23,761 nt of DNA from Actinomycetes bacterium (lineage in GTDB: Bacteria > Actinomycetota > Acidimicrobiia > Acidimicrobiales > RAAP-2), in NCBI GenBank assembly GCA_021791615.1, contig JAJYWG010000291.1, forward strand, positions 1 to 23,761, in the 5' to 3' direction. A program made the position numbers and the translations under genes. Shown piece by piece: positions 21,821 to 23,761 of the stretch. The first letter of the stretch is position 1. Every line of letters starts with the position of its first letter. The notes beneath the pieces were generated by a model. The model made no database searches, had not been told where the DNA came from, and saw only the letters and a list, made by a program, of their open reading frames with translations.

Positions 21821-23211
21821 CAGTGGCCCCCTCTCACACCGAGCGCTTCGGCGACCTCGCCCGCTGCGCGCTCGCCGGCGCTCAGGGCACCGTCCAGGTA
21901 CCCGCACCATCTCGCCGCCGTCTCGGTCCCGGCCCAGTGGATCGGGCCGACCGGCTCGCGCAGCGCCTGCCCCGCACCGCCCAGTGCACCGGGCACGCAG
22001 AATGACACGGGGCCGCCGCGGGTGAACGGCTCGGCCGGCCAGTGCTGCTCGACGATCTCGAGGGGCTGGCTTGCTCGGGGACCGAACGCTCGCTCGAGCT
22101 GTGCGACCACCGCCTGCCGGCGAACCTCGGGGTCCGACCCTGCGCGACGACGGCACTCGTCGCCGGCGATGAACCCCACGAGCGCGCCGTGGGACCCGGT
22201 CTCCGGTGAGTCGTCAAAGGTGCTCTCCAGAGGCCCGCGATCGGACACGAGCTGGCCGTTCAGCCCGTCGTCGCGCCAGAAGGGGTGGTCGTAGAGCACG
22301 TGCACCTTGGTGACCGCACCCATCGGCATCCTCTGAGCCAACTGGTCCCGGCCGCCCGGCAAAGAAGGCGTCCAGGAGATGCGCGACGCGAGCAGCGGCG
22401 GCATCGCCACGATCACCTTCCTGCAGCGCAGCTCCCATGCGGCGCCGCCCGTCAGCCCACCGCGCCGCCGCCCGGCGACGACGGCGTGGTCATCCTGGTA
22501 CTCGATCACCTCGACCGGTGCTGTGCATTCGAGGCGATCGCCCAGCTCGTCGGCCATCCGGCGCGCGAGCTGCTGCGAGCCGCCGACGAAGCGACGCTCC
22601 TGCGCGCCTCCGGTCGTCCGGGCCAGGTTGGTGAGCCCGCCGCCGCTGTGCAGGTAGAAGAGGGTGAACAAGAGGGAGAGCTCGCGGGGCTCGGCGCCGA
22701 ACACCGATCGTACGGCCACGTCGATCATGGCTCGAGCGGGCGGCGCTTCCACGTGCTCGTCCAGCCAGGTCGCCAGGGTCCCTGCGTCGAGCGCCTCTGC
22801 ATCGGCGCACTCCCAGGGAGCGTCCAGGGGAATTTCTTGTGCGGCCAGGTCGAGGTCCAAGATCGCCTCGACACCTTCGGCTGCCGCCGCGTGGTCCGAG
22901 GTCGGGATGAGCCCGGCGTAGGTGTAGCGGCGGCCGTCTCGCAGCTCCACCGCCTCACCGGTCGTGTAGGTCGCGAAGGTCGGGATGCCGAGCTCGGCGG
23001 CCAACGCCTCGAGGTGGTCCTGCCCCGGGCCGATCCACTGCCCTCCCCGGTCGAGTGCGACGCCGTGCGCCGACTGCGAGGTCCACGACCTGCCCCCGAC
23101 CCGGTCCCGAGCCTCGAGCACCGTCACGTCGACCCCCCGGCGCACCAGCGAGCGGGCCGCTGCAAGGCCGGAGAAGCCTGCCCCCACGACGACGACTTGG
23201 CACTCTCGCAT
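21820..23211 (-). CDS. Flavin monoamine oxidase-family protein
   Basis: A 463-residue FAD-dependent amine oxidase (monoamine/putrescine oxidase type) expected to oxidise an amine to an aldehyde, ammonia and H2O2. The FAD-binding motif VVVVGAGFSGLAAARSL (Gly10, Gly12, Gly15), Glu33 in VLEARDRVGGRSW, and the C-terminal HWAGTETAARWCGYLDGALSAGERAA signature are all present. The Cys that binds FAD covalently in mammalian MAO is not seen, so FAD is probably non-covalent. The ATG at 23211 has GAGGA about 7 nt upstream; the frame to 23310 is shadow. It is first in a three-gene operon with the SCP2-like protein and the permease. The aldehyde product would need a dehydrogenase such as the one at 10908. 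Confidence 0.9.
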   Translation of the reverse strand: MRECQVVVVGAGFSGLAAARSLVRRGVDVTVLEARDRVGGRSWTSQSAHGVALDRGGQWIGPGQDHLEALAAELGIPTFATYTTGEAVELRDGRRYTYAGLIPTSDHAAAAEGVEAILDLDLAAQEIPLDAPWECADAEALDAGTLATWLDEHVEAPPARAMIDVAVRSVFGAEPRELSLLFTLFYLHSGGGLTNLARTTGGAQERRFVGGSQQLARRMADELGDRLECTAPVEVIEYQDDHAVVAGRRRGGLTGGAAWELRCRKVIVAMPPLLASRISWTPSLPGGRDQLAQRMPMGAVTKVHVLYDHPFWRDDGLNGQLVSDRGPLESTFDDSPETGSHGALVGFIAGDECRRRAGSDPEVRRQAVVAQLERAFGPRASQPLEIVEQHWPAEPFTRGGPVSFCVPGALGGAGQALREPVGPIHWAGTETAARWCGYLDGALSAGERAAGEVAEALGVRGGH

Positions 23212-23457
23212 CTGGCTTCCTCGATTGGTCGGTTTCAACACACATCGTTCGTCGCCTGGCCGGAGCGTGGGGGCATGCGTGGCCGGTCTCAGGTCCCCGT
23301 TTTTGGCCACGAGAAGTCCCGACTCCTCGGAGTGATTTTCAACATTAGACCGAAGTTACGGTCCGGATTCTTCCCGATCTGCCTACCGAGCCGCGACGAC
23401 AGTCTGTTTTGAAGTAACAAGTGTAGCCCAGATAATAGTTGATAGTTCTGGAATTAT
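23212..23457. other. Upstream region of the amine oxidase operon
   Basis: About 245 bp without a gene. Two small inverted repeats are seen: ACTCC/GGAGT (23322-23326, 23329-23333) followed by GATTTT, and GACCG/CGGTC (23348-23352, 23359-23363). Either may be an operator of the amine oxidase operon. No -10 box at leaderless distance is seen, which agrees with the visible Shine-Dalgarno sequence. GC falls noticeably from about 23400 rightward, marking the edge of a transposase remnant. Confidence 0.35.
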
Positions 23458-23670
23458 GTGCTTAGCTATCTCTTTGACCAGGAAGGATCGGTTCACGTCG
23501 CTCGAGTTGTACGCAAGTATCAGGCGAAAGAGGGTGAGAGCCGCGAGTCTGTCTTCCACCTGTTGCGCCGCAGCTATCGCGACGGAGGGAAGATCCGCCA
23601 CAAGACCCTGGGGAATGTGGCTCTTCGCGTTATGGCGTGGGGCGGTGCCAGACAGGTGACCCGCCCATAG
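23458..23670 (+). pseudogene. Transposase N-terminal fragment (IS1634-like)
   Basis: About 70 codons match the start of IS1634/IS4-superfamily transposases: HVARVVRKYQAKEGESRESVFHLLRRSYRDGGKIRHKTLGNV. These proteins normally run to 450-600 residues, but after GNV the frame turns unfamiliar and stops at 23668-23670. The expected start Met before HVARVV is not present; the GTG at 23458 adds unrelated residues (LSYLFDQEGS). Upstream sequence is AT-richer than the rest of the window. This is the decayed left end of an insertion sequence; no terminal inverted repeat or target duplication was found within the remaining 90 bp. Confidence 0.65.
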
Positions 23671-23761
23671 GCATCCACCACGTGGTGCCCTGCACCTCCG
23701 ATTCTTGTGGTTGACCACCAACGAGAACGGAGGCGACAGGGCAATGGATGACCGTAGTGGG

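Overview
The window reads as high-GC actinobacterial chromosome. The evidence is GC-rich third codon positions, many GTG starts, an actinobacterial-type LysM/transmembrane/BTAD protein, a MASE4-GGDEF protein and several apparently leaderless promoters. An Acidimicrobiia-like host is my best guess, but it is inference from gene content only.

Left part (1-4590). A broken aldehyde dehydrogenase remnant is followed by a D-alanyl-D-alanine carboxypeptidase gene. An accessory island comes next: a vapBC toxin-antitoxin pair on the minus strand, an 18-bp imperfect inverted-repeat element, an orphan Imm5-like immunity gene with no normal start codon, a second vapBC pair on the plus strand, and a tRNA-Val(UAC) on the minus strand. 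Both vapB genes have a -10 hexamer 6-7 nt before the start codon and a perfect palindrome over the promoter.

Middle (4700-10850). An inositol-monophosphatase-family gene and a hypothetical gene lie on the minus strand. Divergent from them are a conserved hypothetical gene and a small lipoprotein gene. A large acyltransferase-3/SGNH O-acyltransferase (minus) carries an 18-bp minisatellite, and a membrane-anchored CHAP-domain hydrolase (plus) follows. With the carboxypeptidase, these suggest envelope and cell-wall work.

Right of centre (10860-15600). A six-run C4/G4 heptad repeat sits just past the stop codon of a complete aldehyde dehydrogenase (minus). Divergent from that gene is a MASE4-GGEEF diguanylate cyclase with an I-site. 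Its stop codon lies inside the putative -10 box of an aminoglycoside-phosphotransferase-fold kinase gene. A convergent small hypothetical gene follows.

Right part (15650-20000). A sigma-70-like DNA-binding protein, an anchored Ala/Pro/Ser/Thr-rich exported protein and a 948-residue LysM-transmembrane-BTAD protein form a probable regulatory/envelope module. It is the most system-like block in the window.

Far right (20013-23761). On the minus strand a tightly coupled operon encodes a flavin amine oxidase, an SCP2-like small protein and an APC-family permease, consistent with uptake and oxidation of an amine or amino acid. The window ends in an AT-richer stretch with the N-terminal scrap of an IS1634-like transposase.
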